Origin: Pseudodesulfovibrio aespoeensis Aspo-2
GTDB lineage: Bacteria > Desulfobacterota > Desulfovibrionia > Desulfovibrionales > Desulfovibrionaceae
Length of the DNA: 64,000 nt
Direction of reading: 5' to 3'
Assembly (NCBI RefSeq): GCF_000176915.2
Contig: NC_014844.1
Coordinates: forward strand, 1,922,001 to 1,986,000
Position numbers and translations under genes: made by a program
The notes under the pieces: model-generated
Told to the model about the DNA's origin: nothing
Seen by the model: the letters and a program-made list of their open reading frames with translations, nothing else
The model's database searches: none
Shown: positions 7,632 through 16,560 of the stretch, one piece after another
Numbering within the stretch: the stretch's first letter is position 1
How the letters are laid out: each line of letters opens with the position of its first letter

Positions 7632-9206
7632 ATGCTGCTCCCCCTGCCCACCCCGGTCGAGATGGCGACCTGGGACCGGGAAACCATCGAGACCATCGGC
7701 ATTCCCGGCGTCACGCTCATGGAATCCGCCGCCCGCGAGGCTGTGGCCGTCCTGCTTGAGGAATACGGCGAGGACAACGGTTCCATGCCCCTTGCCGAAT
7801 GCGATCCCCTGGCCGGACGCGAGATATTCTGCTTCGCCGGTTCGGGCAACAACGGCGGTGATGCCTTTGCCATGGCCCGCCATCTGGCCGACCTGGGCGC
7901 GGACGTGACCGTATTTCACACCCGCCCAAAGAAAAGCTACCGGGGCGAGGCCAGGGCTCACCTGATCCTTGCGCACAAGCTCGGCATCCCCCTTCGACAC
8001 CTCGACGGCGTGGACCTGAACGGTCTGCCCCAGCCGGACATCATCATCGACGGCCTGCTGGGCACCGGCTTTTCCGGCGAGCTGCGACCCGATGCCCTGG
8101 CCCTGGTCCGCACCATGAACCGGCTGGGCCGACGCGCCTTTGTCCTGTCCATCGACATCCCGTCTGGCCTGAGCGGCCTGACCGGTCTCCCCCAGCCCGA
8201 AGCGGTCGTGGCCGATGCAACCGCCACCTTTCAGGCCGCCAAGCTCGGCCTGGCCCTGCCGGGCGCGGCCCGGTTCGCCGGGGCCGTCCATGTCAGGTCC
8301 ATCGGCATCCCGGCCAGGGTCATGGCCGACCACCCTGCCCGGCACCAATGCATCACCAGCGGGATCATGCGCCGCATCCCGGCACCGGACCCGGCCATGC
8401 ACAAGGGAGGCGCGGGCCACGTCCTGGTGGTCGGCGGCTCGCCCGGTTTGACCGGCGCACCCCGGCTGGCCGCCATGGGCGCGCTTCGCTCCGGGGCCGG
8501 GCTGGTCACCGTGGCCTGCCCCGGCGGGCTCGCGGAGAGCGTCCGGGGCGGTGTGGCAGACATCATGACTCTCCCCCTGGGGACCGGCTCGCAGTGGTCC
8601 CCGGAGTTGATGAAGATTCTTCTGGACCAGCTGGACCGCTTCGACGCGGTGGTCATTGGTCCGGGCCTGGGCAGGGACGTGAAAACAGTTGATTTTCTCA
8701 AGACCTTTGTAGCAAAGTGTCCGTCGCGCACGGTCCTGGACGCCGACGCACTGTTTTGCCTGGCCCGGTTCCCGGAGGCGATTCCTGGGCTTCCTGACAC
8801 GACTGTTCTGACGCCGCATCCAGGCGAAATGGCAAGATTTCTTGACGTTTCGACCGAAAAAATCCAGGCCGCGCGGATCGATATCGCCCGATCATTCGCC
8901 GAAACGAACAGGGCCGTCCTGGTGCTCAAGGGGGCCGGAACGCTCGTGGCAGACAGGGAATGCGTCCGCCTGAGCCCATTCTCGGAGCCGAATCTGGCGG
9001 TGGGCGGTTCGGGCGACGTGCTTTCTGGAATCATCGCGTCCCTGATGGCCCGCGGGCTGCCGCCCGCGCTGGCCGCAAGCCTCGGCGTCTACTGGCACGG
9101 CATGGCCGGTCGGCTGCTTGGGGAAGACTTTCCGGCCAGGGGCAACCTGGCCTCTGAAATCGCAGACATGCTGCCAAGGGCGGCAAAGGAGTTCACCACG
9201 TGCTGA
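7632..9206 (+). CDS. nnrD: Bifunctional NAD(P)H-hydrate epimerase / ADP-dependent NAD(P)H-hydrate dehydratase
   Basis: Repairs damaged hydrated NADH/NADPH. The N-terminal YjeF epimerase domain (about residues 1-215) carries GSGNNGGDAFAMARHL and DGLLGTGFSG. The C-terminal ribokinase-like dehydratase (about 235-524) carries HKGGAGHVLVVGGSPGLTGA, TPHPGEMARFL and the nucleotide-binding GGSGDVLSGIIASL near residue 457. At 524 residues it is the usual fused form. I chose the ATG at 7632 because AAGGAG sits five bases upstream; an ATG at 7611 would add seven residues with a poor site. Its last seven bases overlap the next gene. The single gene can also be named nnrE/nnrD. Confidence 0.95.
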   Translation: MLLPLPTPVEMATWDRETIETIGIPGVTLMESAAREAVAVLLEEYGEDNGSMPLAECDPLAGREIFCFAGSGNNGGDAFAMARHLADLGADVTVFHTRPKKSYRGEARAHLILAHKLGIPLRHLDGVDLNGLPQPDIIIDGLLGTGFSGELRPDALALVRTMNRLGRRAFVLSIDIPSGLSGLTGLPQPEAVVADATATFQAAKLGLALPGAARFAGAVHVRSIGIPARVMADHPARHQCITSGIMRRIPAPDPAMHKGGAGHVLVVGGSPGLTGAPRLAAMGALRSGAGLVTVACPGGLAESVRGGVADIMTLPLGTGSQWSPELMKILLDQLDRFDAVVIGPGLGRDVKTVDFLKTFVAKCPSRTVLDADALFCLARFPEAIPGLPDTTVLTPHPGEMARFLDVSTEKIQAARIDIARSFAETNRAVLVLKGAGTLVADRECVRLSPFSEPNLAVGGSGDVLSGIIASLMARGLPPALAASLGVYWHGMAGRLLGEDFPARGNLASEIADMLPRAAKEFTTC

Positions 9207-9652
9207 AGGCCAAAGACATCATGACCGCCAAGTGCATCACCCTGACCCCGGACACGGACATCGCCACCGCAGCCCGCGTCCTGCTCGAAAACAAGATCAA
9301 CGGCGCGCCCGTGATCGACGAGAAGGGCACGGTCGTGGGTGTGCTTTGCCAGGCCGACCTGGTGGCCCAGCAGAAAAAGATCACCCTGCCCTCGTTCTTC
9401 ACCCTGCTCGACGGCGTTTTCCCCCTCTCGTCCCACGACGAGCTTGAGCGCGAGATCACCAAGATCGCGGCCCTCAAGGTGGCCGAAGCCATGACCGCGG
9501 CTCCCACCGTCATCGCGCCGGATACCGGGATCGACGACATCGCCACCATGATGGCCAACAAGAAGCTGTACACCCTGCCCGTGCTCGACAACGGCAGGCT
9601 GGTGGGCGTGGTCGGCAAGGAAGACGTGCTCAAGACCCTGCTCAAGGGGTAG
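9200..9652 (+). CDS. CBS-domain pair protein
   Basis: A 150-residue protein made of two CBS domains. The first begins KAKDIMTAKCITLTPDTDIATAARVLLE and ends at GVLCQADLV; the second begins VAEAMTAAPTVIAPDTGIDDIA and ends GVVGKEDVLKTLL. A linker of about 30 residues (LPSFFTLLDGVFPLSS) separates them. Such stand-alone pairs bind adenine nucleotides and act as energy or redox sensors, but the ligand here is unknown. It starts at GTG 9200 with AAGGAG upstream and overlaps the nnrD stop by seven bases, suggesting translational coupling. Confidence 0.9.
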   Translation: MLKAKDIMTAKCITLTPDTDIATAARVLLENKINGAPVIDEKGTVVGVLCQADLVAQQKKITLPSFFTLLDGVFPLSSHDELEREITKIAALKVAEAMTAAPTVIAPDTGIDDIATMMANKKLYTLPVLDNGRLVGVVGKEDVLKTLLKG

Positions 9653-9669
9653 GCACCGGTTCCGCGGCC

Positions 9670-10179
9670 ATGAGTCCGATGCTCCACCTCGCCGACGAGC
9701 GCGCCACCCGTGAACTGGGCAAGGCCATGGCAGCCGTTCTGGCCGGGACGGTCTGGCCGCCCGCCCTGCTCTTGCAAGGCGTCCTCGGATCGGGCAAAAC
9801 CACCCTGGTCAGGGGACTGGTCGGTGCCCTGCCGGGCTCGGAACTGGCCGAGGTGTCCAGCCCGAGCTTCAACATATGCAACCTCTACCCCACGACCCCG
9901 CCAGTGGCCCACTACGACCTCTACCGCCTGGAAAACATGCCCCCTGACGAGGGGCTTCTGGAGCGCCTGGAGGACCGGGACACCCTGCTCGTCGTGGAAT
10001 GGGCGCAGTTTCTCGACAGGGAGCTGTGGCCCGAGGAGGCCCTGGTCCTGACGTGGTCCCCCACACGGACCGGACGCACCCTCGACATGCATGCAATGGG
10101 AAAAACGGCCCGGGGCGTTCTCGACTCCCTTGCCGGAACATTCGATCAATTCTCGCAACAATCCACAGGGCTCCTATGA
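9670..10179 (+). CDS. tsaE: tRNA N6-threonylcarbamoyladenosine biosynthesis ATPase TsaE
   Basis: P-loop ATPase that works with TsaB and TsaD in making t6A37 on ANN-decoding tRNAs. Walker A is GVLGSGKT (residues 37-44). The family segments VSSPSFNICNLYP, VAHYDLYRLE and LLVVEWAQFLDRELWPEEALVL all appear in order. At 169 residues it is slightly longer than the usual 150-160. The stop overlaps the lysC start as ATGA, implying coupled translation. TsaB and TsaD are not in the window. Confidence 0.95.
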   Translation: MSPMLHLADERATRELGKAMAAVLAGTVWPPALLLQGVLGSGKTTLVRGLVGALPGSELAEVSSPSFNICNLYPTTPPVAHYDLYRLENMPPDEGLLERLEDRDTLLVVEWAQFLDRELWPEEALVLTWSPTRTGRTLDMHAMGKTARGVLDSLAGTFDQFSQQSTGLL

Positions 10180-11408
10180 ACATCGTCGTACAGAAATTCG
10201 GTGGCACTTCGGTTCGCAACCTTGAATGTCAACGCCAGGTGATGCAGAAGGTTCTTCGCCCCTACCGCGAGGGCAACAAGGTCATCGTGGTCCTGTCGGC
10301 CATGTCCGGCGAGACCAACCGGCTCCTGGCCCTGGCCAGGGAGTGGTCCGCCAATCCCGACCCGGCAGAGGCGGACTCGCTGGTCTCCACCGGCGAGCAG
10401 ATATCCTGCGCGCTCTTTGCCATGCTCCTCAAGCAGCAGGGCATCTCCTGCCGCTCGGTGCTCGGCTTCCAGGCCCCCATCATGACCGACTGCGCCTACG
10501 GCAAGGCCAGGATCATGAACATCGACGAGACCCGCATCAGGGCCATGCTCAACGAATACGACGTGCTGGTCATGGCCGGATTCCAGGGGTGCGACGACGG
10601 TCAGCGCATCACCACCCTGGGCCGGGGCGGGTCTGACACCTCTGCCGTGGCCCTGGCCGCGGCCATCAAGGCCGATGTCTGCGAAATCTACACCGACGTG
10701 CCAGGGGTCTTCACCACCGATCCCAACATGTGCACCGATGCGCGCAAGATGGACAGCATCACCTATGACGAAATGCTGGAAATGGCGAGCATGGGGGCCA
10801 AGGTGCTCCAGATCCGGTCCGTCGAGTTTGCCAAGAAATATAATGTAACAGTTCATGTCCGCTCCACTTTTTCTGACGAGCCGGGCACCGTAGTCACCAA
10901 GGAGGACGCAACCATGGAAGCCGCTCTCGTTTCTGGCATCGCATACGACAAGGACCAGGCCAGGATCACGCTGATCAACCTCCACGACAAGCCCGGTGTG
11001 TCCGCACAGATTTTCACCCCCCTGGCCGAGCAGCGCATCCTCGTGGACATGATCGTCCAGAATCCGAGCAAGAACGGCAAGACGGACATGACCTTCACCG
11101 TGCCGCGCGCGGACGTGGACCAGACCCTCAAGACCCTGGACTCGCTGCGCTACGAGGTCGGCTTCGACGAGCTGGACAGCAACCTCAACGTCTCCAAGGT
11201 GTCCATTATCGGCGTCGGCATGCGTAACCACTCCGGCGTGGCCTCACGGGCATTCCGGGCGCTTGCCGATGAGAACATCAACATACTGATGATCAGCACG
11301 TCCGAGATCAAGATCACCTGCCTGATCGACGACAAGTACACCGAACTGGCCGTGCGCACGCTCCACAAGGCATTCGAGCTTGAAAACGGCCCCCTTGGGA
11401 AAGCATGA
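10176..11408 (+). CDS. lysC: Aspartate kinase
   Basis: Phosphorylates aspartate, the first committed step toward lysine, threonine, methionine and diaminopimelate. The 410-residue monofunctional form has the kinase start VQKFGGTSVRNLE, the STGEQ substrate region (VSTGEQISCALF), TTLGRGGSDTSAVALAAA, and two C-terminal ACT domains (from about residue 265), which usually bind lysine and/or threonine for feedback control. It overlaps tsaE and cimA by four bases each (ATGA). Pairing with cimA suggests joint output to aspartate-family and isoleucine synthesis. Confidence 0.96.
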   Translation: MNIVVQKFGGTSVRNLECQRQVMQKVLRPYREGNKVIVVLSAMSGETNRLLALAREWSANPDPAEADSLVSTGEQISCALFAMLLKQQGISCRSVLGFQAPIMTDCAYGKARIMNIDETRIRAMLNEYDVLVMAGFQGCDDGQRITTLGRGGSDTSAVALAAAIKADVCEIYTDVPGVFTTDPNMCTDARKMDSITYDEMLEMASMGAKVLQIRSVEFAKKYNVTVHVRSTFSDEPGTVVTKEDATMEAALVSGIAYDKDQARITLINLHDKPGVSAQIFTPLAEQRILVDMIVQNPSKNGKTDMTFTVPRADVDQTLKTLDSLRYEVGFDELDSNLNVSKVSIIGVGMRNHSGVASRAFRALADENINILMISTSEIKITCLIDDKYTELAVRTLHKAFELENGPLGKA

Positions 11409-13009
11409 GAAAAGTAACGATATACGACACCACACTGCGGGACGGCGCCCAGGCCGAGGAAATGAACCTGACGGCCCAGGACAAGGTCCGCATCGCCCAC
11501 AAGCTCGACGAACTCGGCATCCACTACATTGAGGCGGGATGGCCCGGCTCCAACCCCACGGACGCCACCTTCTTCGAGCAGATCAAGGGGCATACCTTCA
11601 AGAACGCGCGTCTGGCCGCCTTCGGCTCGACGCACCTGACCCGCTCGACGCCCGAGAAAGACAAGAACCTGGCCGCCCTGCTCGAAGCGCACACCCCGGT
11701 GGTGACCATCTTCGGCAAGAGCTGGGACATGCACGCCACCACCGCGCTGGGCGTCAGCCTGGAACGCAACCTGGAGCTCATCCACAACAGCGTGACATAC
11801 CTTGTCCCGCGTGTGGACGAGGTCATCTTCGACGCCGAGCATTTCTTCGACGGATACAGGCACAACCCGGAGTATGCCCTCAAGGCCCTGAAAACCGCGC
11901 TGGACGCCGGGGCCGCGCGGCTTGTCCTGTGCGACACCAACGGCGGCACCCTGACCGCCTCGGTGGCCGAAGCGGTCAAGGCCGTGGTGGCCGCCCTGCC
12001 CGGAGCCGAGATAGGCATCCACGCCCACAACGACTCGGAACTGGCCGTGGCCAACTCGCTGGAGGCCGTGCGCCTGGGCGCAAGCCAGGTCCAGGGCACC
12101 ATCAACGGGTATGGCGAGCGGTGCGGCAACGCCAACCTCTGCTCGGTCATCCCCAACCTCGAACTGAAGATGGGCATGAAAACCATCGGCCACGAGAACC
12201 TCAAGCGGCTCCTGGCCACCTCCCATTTCGTCAGCGAGACCGCCAACCTGCGCCCATTCATGCGCCAGCCCTTTGTGGGGGCTTCGGCCTTTGCCCACAA
12301 GGGCGGCATCCATGTCAGCGCGATCCTCAAGGATTCCACTACCTACGAGCACATCCATCCCGAATCCGTGGGCAACGCCCAGCGCGTGCTGCTCTCGGAT
12401 CAGGCAGGCAGGAGCAACATCCTGTTCAAGGCCAAAGAACTTGGCTACGAGCTGGGCAAGAGCGACGCCACGGTGGACACGCTGCTTCAGGAACTCAAGC
12501 TCAAGGAGAGCATGGGCTACGAATACTCGGTGGCCGACGCCTCCTTCGAACTCATGCTCCAGAAGGCGCTGGGCCTCAAAAAGGATTACTTCAGCTTCCG
12601 CCACTTCTTCGTGGTGGACGCCAAGCGCGAGGAGGATCCCGAGCCGTTCACCGAGGCCACGGTCATCATCAACGTCATGGGTCAGGTGGAGCACACGGCG
12701 GCCACGGGCATGGGTCCGGTCAATGCCCTGGACCGCGCCCTGCGCAAGGGGCTTGAGCGGTTCTACCCCAAGCTGAGCGAAATCCGCCTGCTCGACTTCA
12801 AGGTCCGCGTCCTCTCCGGCGCGGTGCGCGACACGGGCGGCACAGCCTCCTTTGTCCGCGTGCTCATCGAGACCGGCGACAAGCATGAACGCTGGACCAC
12901 CATGGGCGTGTCCCACAACATCATCGAGGCCAGCTGGCAGGCCGTGGTGGACGCCATCGACTACAAGCTCTTCCGCGACGACAAGCGTCGCGCCCAAGGC
13001 GTGGAATAA
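11405..13009 (+). CDS. cimA: (R)-citramalate synthase
   Basis: Condenses pyruvate and acetyl-CoA to citramalate, giving 2-oxobutyrate for isoleucine without threonine deaminase. The DRE-TIM catalytic barrel begins YDTTLRDGAQAEEMNLT and contains the HAHNDSELAVANSLEAV metal-binding block and NGYGERCGNANL. A LeuA-type allosteric dimer domain fills residues from about 395 to the end. At 534 residues it belongs to the longer citramalate type (TIGR00977-like) rather than to 2-isopropylmalate synthase. It is the last gene of the operon, overlapping lysC by four bases. A strong terminator starts 14 bases after the stop. Confidence 0.93.
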   Translation: MRKVTIYDTTLRDGAQAEEMNLTAQDKVRIAHKLDELGIHYIEAGWPGSNPTDATFFEQIKGHTFKNARLAAFGSTHLTRSTPEKDKNLAALLEAHTPVVTIFGKSWDMHATTALGVSLERNLELIHNSVTYLVPRVDEVIFDAEHFFDGYRHNPEYALKALKTALDAGAARLVLCDTNGGTLTASVAEAVKAVVAALPGAEIGIHAHNDSELAVANSLEAVRLGASQVQGTINGYGERCGNANLCSVIPNLELKMGMKTIGHENLKRLLATSHFVSETANLRPFMRQPFVGASAFAHKGGIHVSAILKDSTTYEHIHPESVGNAQRVLLSDQAGRSNILFKAKELGYELGKSDATVDTLLQELKLKESMGYEYSVADASFELMLQKALGLKKDYFSFRHFFVVDAKREEDPEPFTEATVIINVMGQVEHTAATGMGPVNALDRALRKGLERFYPKLSEIRLLDFKVRVLSGAVRDTGGTASFVRVLIETGDKHERWTTMGVSHNIIEASWQAVVDAIDYKLFRDDKRRAQGVE

Positions 13010-13022
13010 TCCACCGGAAAGG

Positions 13023-13057
13023 AAAAGGCCGGACAGCATGCTGTCCGGCCTTTTTTT
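13023..13057 (+). terminator. Terminator of the pdxJ-cimA operon
   Basis: A perfect palindrome, AAAAGGCCGGACAGCA and its complement (13023-13054), ends in a run of Ts. On the minus strand it could also stop readthrough from the opposite gene. Confidence 0.92.
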
Positions 13058-13074
13058 GTGGTCGTATCCGCGCC

Positions 13075-14322
13075 CTACTTTCGCATGTGCGGAATCTGGC
13101 TGGCGGCCCAGGCGGACGCCTTCATGTACTGGGTCGCCGCCTGGGTGAAGCAGGCCCCGTACCGGCCCAGGATATCGTTGGCAATGGTCCAGTTGCCCAG
13201 CTCCACGGCCTCGGCCATGAGCAGCCAGTCACGAAACTCGTTGAGGGTGCCGCACAGGGCGGCCTTGATCTCGTCGTCGAGCGGGATGTTCTCCAGAGCC
13301 TTTTCCATGGGATGGGCGAGCAGTGCGTCGAGCAGGGAGAAGAGACCGAGCATGAACATGGTGCTCGACGAATGGGGAAAACCTTTGATGGTCCCGGCCA
13401 GTTTGCTCAGAAAACGCCCCCGTTGCAGGGCCATGTAAGCCAGTTCCTCGCCCTTGGGGGTGGTGTCCAGGTCGGTCATGACCACCACGGTGGTCCAGTG
13501 GCGAATCTCCTTGAGACCGAGCAGGGACACGGCCTGTTGGATGGACTTGATCTTGTTGCGCAAGCCAAACGAAGCGGAATTGATGTACTTGAGCATCCGG
13601 TAGCTCAGGGTGATGTCCGAGGCGATGATGGCCCCAAGCTCGTCCATCTCGCAATCCGGGTTGGCCAGTTCGCGCAGCAGTTGCAGCTTGGCCGTGGAGC
13701 TGGCGGCCAGGACCATGTCGTCGCGGGTCTGCGCCACGCCGAAGAACGGCCCCTGAAAATAGGCAAAACCCAGGGCGCGGGTGCCCTCGTAAGCCTCCCA
13801 GCTCGCCACGCCCGTGGCCAGCAGCTGGCCGCCGAAACGCTTGTATTCGGCCCGCAGCCTGACGATCTCGGGCGGGGTCTTGTCAGCCAGGGAGACTTTG
13901 ATGATGTCCGCTTTTTCAAGCAGGGACGGGCAGCACGGCTTATCGGCGTCCACGGCCAACACGCCCCCGCGCTGGCGCAGGGAATCGGCAAAACCGGAAC
14001 ACCGTGGCGAGCCAGTCACCTGGGCGCACAGGCCGAACACGCACCTGTCCGCCACGTCCAGGCACGACTCGTCGAGGCACGCTTCCGAGGCGACATTCAG
14101 CAGGAGTTTCTTGTCGCGGACAAGGGTCTCGCCGCCCTGGTCCAGCGTGGACCTGTAGGCCGCGAGCACATCCGCCAGGGTGACGGGAGCGCCGTCGGGC
14201 CGGGTTGAGGCTCCGGGCCGCAGCTCGTATCCCCAGATGTCCTTGTTCCTGTCGAATATGGGCTGTCTGACGACGAGCAGCGGCGCTTCGTCCGATTCAC
14301 ACTGGGCAACGGCAACAACCAT
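13075..14322 (-). CDS. Degenerate EAL / HDOD-domain signalling protein (YuxH type)
   Basis: 415 residues. The N-terminal half resembles EAL phosphodiesterase folds (LLVVRQPIFDRNKDIWGYEL, then FAYFQGPFFG), but the EAL motif reads YEL and catalytic acids are not evident, so cyclic-di-GMP hydrolysis is unlikely. The C-terminal half is an HDOD domain (LLRELANPDCEMDELGAIIA, YRMLKYINSASFGLRNKIKS, AVSLLGLKEIRHW). Such proteins are thought to relay signals in motility or surface behaviour through binding. The start at 14322 has GAGGAGG upstream; a longer frame begins with TTG. It stands alone between two terminators. The ligand is unknown. Confidence 0.88.
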   Translation of the reverse strand: MVVAVAQCESDEAPLLVVRQPIFDRNKDIWGYELRPGASTRPDGAPVTLADVLAAYRSTLDQGGETLVRDKKLLLNVASEACLDESCLDVADRCVFGLCAQVTGSPRCSGFADSLRQRGGVLAVDADKPCCPSLLEKADIIKVSLADKTPPEIVRLRAEYKRFGGQLLATGVASWEAYEGTRALGFAYFQGPFFGVAQTRDDMVLAASSTAKLQLLRELANPDCEMDELGAIIASDITLSYRMLKYINSASFGLRNKIKSIQQAVSLLGLKEIRHWTTVVVMTDLDTTPKGEELAYMALQRGRFLSKLAGTIKGFPHSSSTMFMLGLFSLLDALLAHPMEKALENIPLDDEIKAALCGTLNEFRDWLLMAEAVELGNWTIANDILGRYGACFTQAATQYMKASAWAASQIPHMRK

Positions 14323-14532
14323 GGAAAAAGCCCTCCTCAACCGTGAACTGGAATAGTCACCACCGACCTTCGAACTGTTGACAAAAACCCATTATTCCAT
14401 CCAAATAATAAAAATCACATGGGGTGTAAAGGGTTATAACGGCTCAAGATGACAATCTATAACACCTCGCGACGATGTGCAGGCAGCCGGGCGGCCTGAC
14501 CCTGCCGCACGGCATGAACCGGACCGGGCGCG

Positions 14533-14568
14533 CAAAAAAAAGCCGCCCGGCTTGATGCCGAGCGGCTT
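14533..14568 (-). terminator. Terminator after gap
   Basis: Minus strand: stem AAGCCGC/GCGGCTT (14540-14546 with 14562-14568), with further GGC/GCC pairing inside, followed by eight Ts. It lies 25 bases after the gap stop codon. Confidence 0.88.
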
Positions 14569-14592
14569 GCCCATTCAAAGGGGATGGCAGGG

Positions 14593-15576
14593 CTAGAGCA
14601 GCCCGGCAGCCTTCCTGGTCAGGCGCAGAAGCTGGTTGGTGAACCCGGCCTCGTTGTCGTACCAGACGATCAGCTTGAGCTGGGTGGTGCCCATGACCCT
14701 GGTCAGGCCGCTGTCCACCACGCCGCCGAAGGTGGAGCCCATGAAGTCCACGGACACCAGCGGTTCTTCGGTGTAGCCCATGGAATCGTTGGCCGCCGCC
14801 TTGAGAGCCGCGTTGACCTCCTCGACGGTGGTCGGCTTCTTCAGCTCGCAGACCAGATCGACCAGCGAGACGTTGGGGGTCGGGACGCGGATGGCCATGC
14901 CGTCGAGCACGCCGTTGAGTTCGGGAATGACCAGCCCCACGGCCTTGGCCGCGCCGGTGGTGGTGGGCACCATGTTCACGGCGCAGGCGCGGGCGCGCCG
15001 CATATCCTTGTGGGAGCCGTCGAGGATGCGCTGGCTCATGGTGTAGGAGTGGACCGTGGTCATGATGCCGTGCCGGATGCCGAAGGTGTCGTTGATCACC
15101 TTGGCCACCGGAGCCAGGCAGTTGGTGGTGCAGGAGGCGTTGGAGATGATTGTGTGCTCGGGCTTGAGGGCGCTGTCGTTGACGCTCATGACCACCGTGA
15201 TGTCCGCATCCTTGCCCGGCGCGCTGATGAGCACCTTTTTCGCGCCACAAGCCAGGTGCTTCTCGCAGCTGGCGCGGTCGGTGAACTTGCCGGTGGATTC
15301 GACCACGATGTCGCAGCCCATCGCGCCCCATTTCCACTCGCCCGGCGCGTCGCGGGTCACGGTCACGGCCTTGCCGTTGATCTTGAAGCCGCTCTTGGTG
15401 GGTTCCACGTCGAGGAACCGGCCATGGACCGAGTCGTATTTGAGCAGGTGGGCAAGGTCCTCGTTGGAGGCGCGGGCGTTGACCGCCACCAGTTCCAGGT
15501 CGCTCTCTCCTGCCAGCAGGCGCGTGAGGTATCGCCCTATCCGTCCAAAACCGTTGAGACCGATTTTCGTCGCCAT
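14593..15576 (-). CDS. gap: Glyceraldehyde-3-phosphate dehydrogenase, type I
   Basis: Reversible NAD-linked oxidation of glyceraldehyde 3-phosphate to 1,3-bisphosphoglycerate in glycolysis/gluconeogenesis. The NAD-binding motif NGFGRIGR lies at residues 8-15 and the active-site cysteine is residue 149 in SNASCTTNCLAP. The C-terminal domain has WYDNEAGFTNQLLRL. At 327 residues it is near the family norm of about 333. Start 15576 has AGGAGG upstream; the open frame beyond it is not coding-like. surE lies 79 bases upstream in the same direction and may share a transcript. Confidence 0.97.
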   Translation of the reverse strand: MATKIGLNGFGRIGRYLTRLLAGESDLELVAVNARASNEDLAHLLKYDSVHGRFLDVEPTKSGFKINGKAVTVTRDAPGEWKWGAMGCDIVVESTGKFTDRASCEKHLACGAKKVLISAPGKDADITVVMSVNDSALKPEHTIISNASCTTNCLAPVAKVINDTFGIRHGIMTTVHSYTMSQRILDGSHKDMRRARACAVNMVPTTTGAAKAVGLVIPELNGVLDGMAIRVPTPNVSLVDLVCELKKPTTVEEVNAALKAAANDSMGYTEEPLVSVDFMGSTFGGVVDSGLTRVMGTTQLKLIVWYDNEAGFTNQLLRLTRKAAGLL

Positions 15577-15655
15577 GTCAGCTCCTCCTGGGTGTGCTGT
15601 TGTAAACATCTTTTCCGGGCAATGACGCAAACAATACGTCCGCAATGGCTTTCCG

Positions 15656-16417
15656 TCAACGGGAGGCGGAAAAATTCCTCGCCAGCACGTCAAGGGCCTC
15701 GCGGTCCGTGAAATCGAAATGAAGCGGCGTCAGGGTGATGTGCTTTTTGGTCAGCAGCGCCCGGTCGCAGTCCGGGCTGATGCGCTCGGGCGGGATGGCC
15801 CCGTCGAGCCAATAGTACGGCCTGCCGCGCGGGTCGGTGCGGGCGTCGTACCAGTCGCGATAGGATGCACTGGTGTGCGGGCAGACCGTCAGCTCGCGCG
15901 CCTCTGCGATGGGACAGGCGGGGAAATTGAGGTTCATGACGCACTTGGGCGGCAGGTCGTCCCAGGGAATCCTGGGCAGCAGTCGCGCGCAGTAGCGGGC
16001 CTGGCCGGAAAGGTCCACGGGATTGAAGTCGTCCATGGACACGGCCATGGAGGGAATCTCCATCAGCGCGCCTTCGGTGGCTGCCGAGACCGTGCCCGAA
16101 TAAAGGATGTCCACGCCCACGTTGGCCCCCGCGTTGATGCCCGAGAGGACCAGATCGGGCGGGGTGTCGAGCAGGGTGGACAGGGCCAGCTTGACGCAGT
16201 CCACGGGCGTGCCGTGGACGCCCTGCCCCCGAAAGCCGTTCTCGCGGAACTCCCTGACCCGAAGCGGCATGGACAGGGTCACGGCGTGTCCCACCGCAGA
16301 CTGCTCGGTGACCGGGGCGACCACGCGCACGTCGTGCCCGGCCTCGACCAGGGCGAAATACAGGGCGCGCAGCCCCACGGCCTGGATGCCGTCGTCATTG
16401 GCGAGAAGTATCTTCAT
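15656..16417 (-). CDS. surE: 5'-nucleotidase SurE
   Basis: Metal-dependent nucleoside-monophosphate phosphatase linked to stationary-phase survival and nucleotide salvage. The N terminus MKILLANDDGIQAVGLRALY holds the metal-binding Asp8-Asp9 pair. VAPVTEQSAVGHAVTLS and LVLSGINAGANVGVDILYSGTVSAATEG are the other signature blocks. The 253-residue length is typical. Start 16417 is supported by GGAG. Orientation toward gap suggests a two-gene unit. In other bacteria surE often neighbours pcm or nlpD, which are absent here. Confidence 0.96.
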   Translation of the reverse strand: MKILLANDDGIQAVGLRALYFALVEAGHDVRVVAPVTEQSAVGHAVTLSMPLRVREFRENGFRGQGVHGTPVDCVKLALSTLLDTPPDLVLSGINAGANVGVDILYSGTVSAATEGALMEIPSMAVSMDDFNPVDLSGQARYCARLLPRIPWDDLPPKCVMNLNFPACPIAEARELTVCPHTSASYRDWYDARTDPRGRPYYWLDGAIPPERISPDCDRALLTKKHITLTPLHFDFTDREALDVLARNFSASR

Positions 16418-16560
16418 GCAATCTCCGTGGTGGCTTGATTTGACAATCCGAGTGAAATCAGGTTCATAAACCGGAGCGGGCGCGACCGTCCGCACCCTGC
16501 CCGCAGGCCGCCCCCAAGCCGGGTCCGGCCTGGGAGGCGAGGTACATCAACATCAACGAC

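Noticed and set aside
11150-13039. 629-codon minus-strand frame over lysC/cimA
   Set aside because: Antisense to two clearly functional genes. It is long because high GC suppresses stops.
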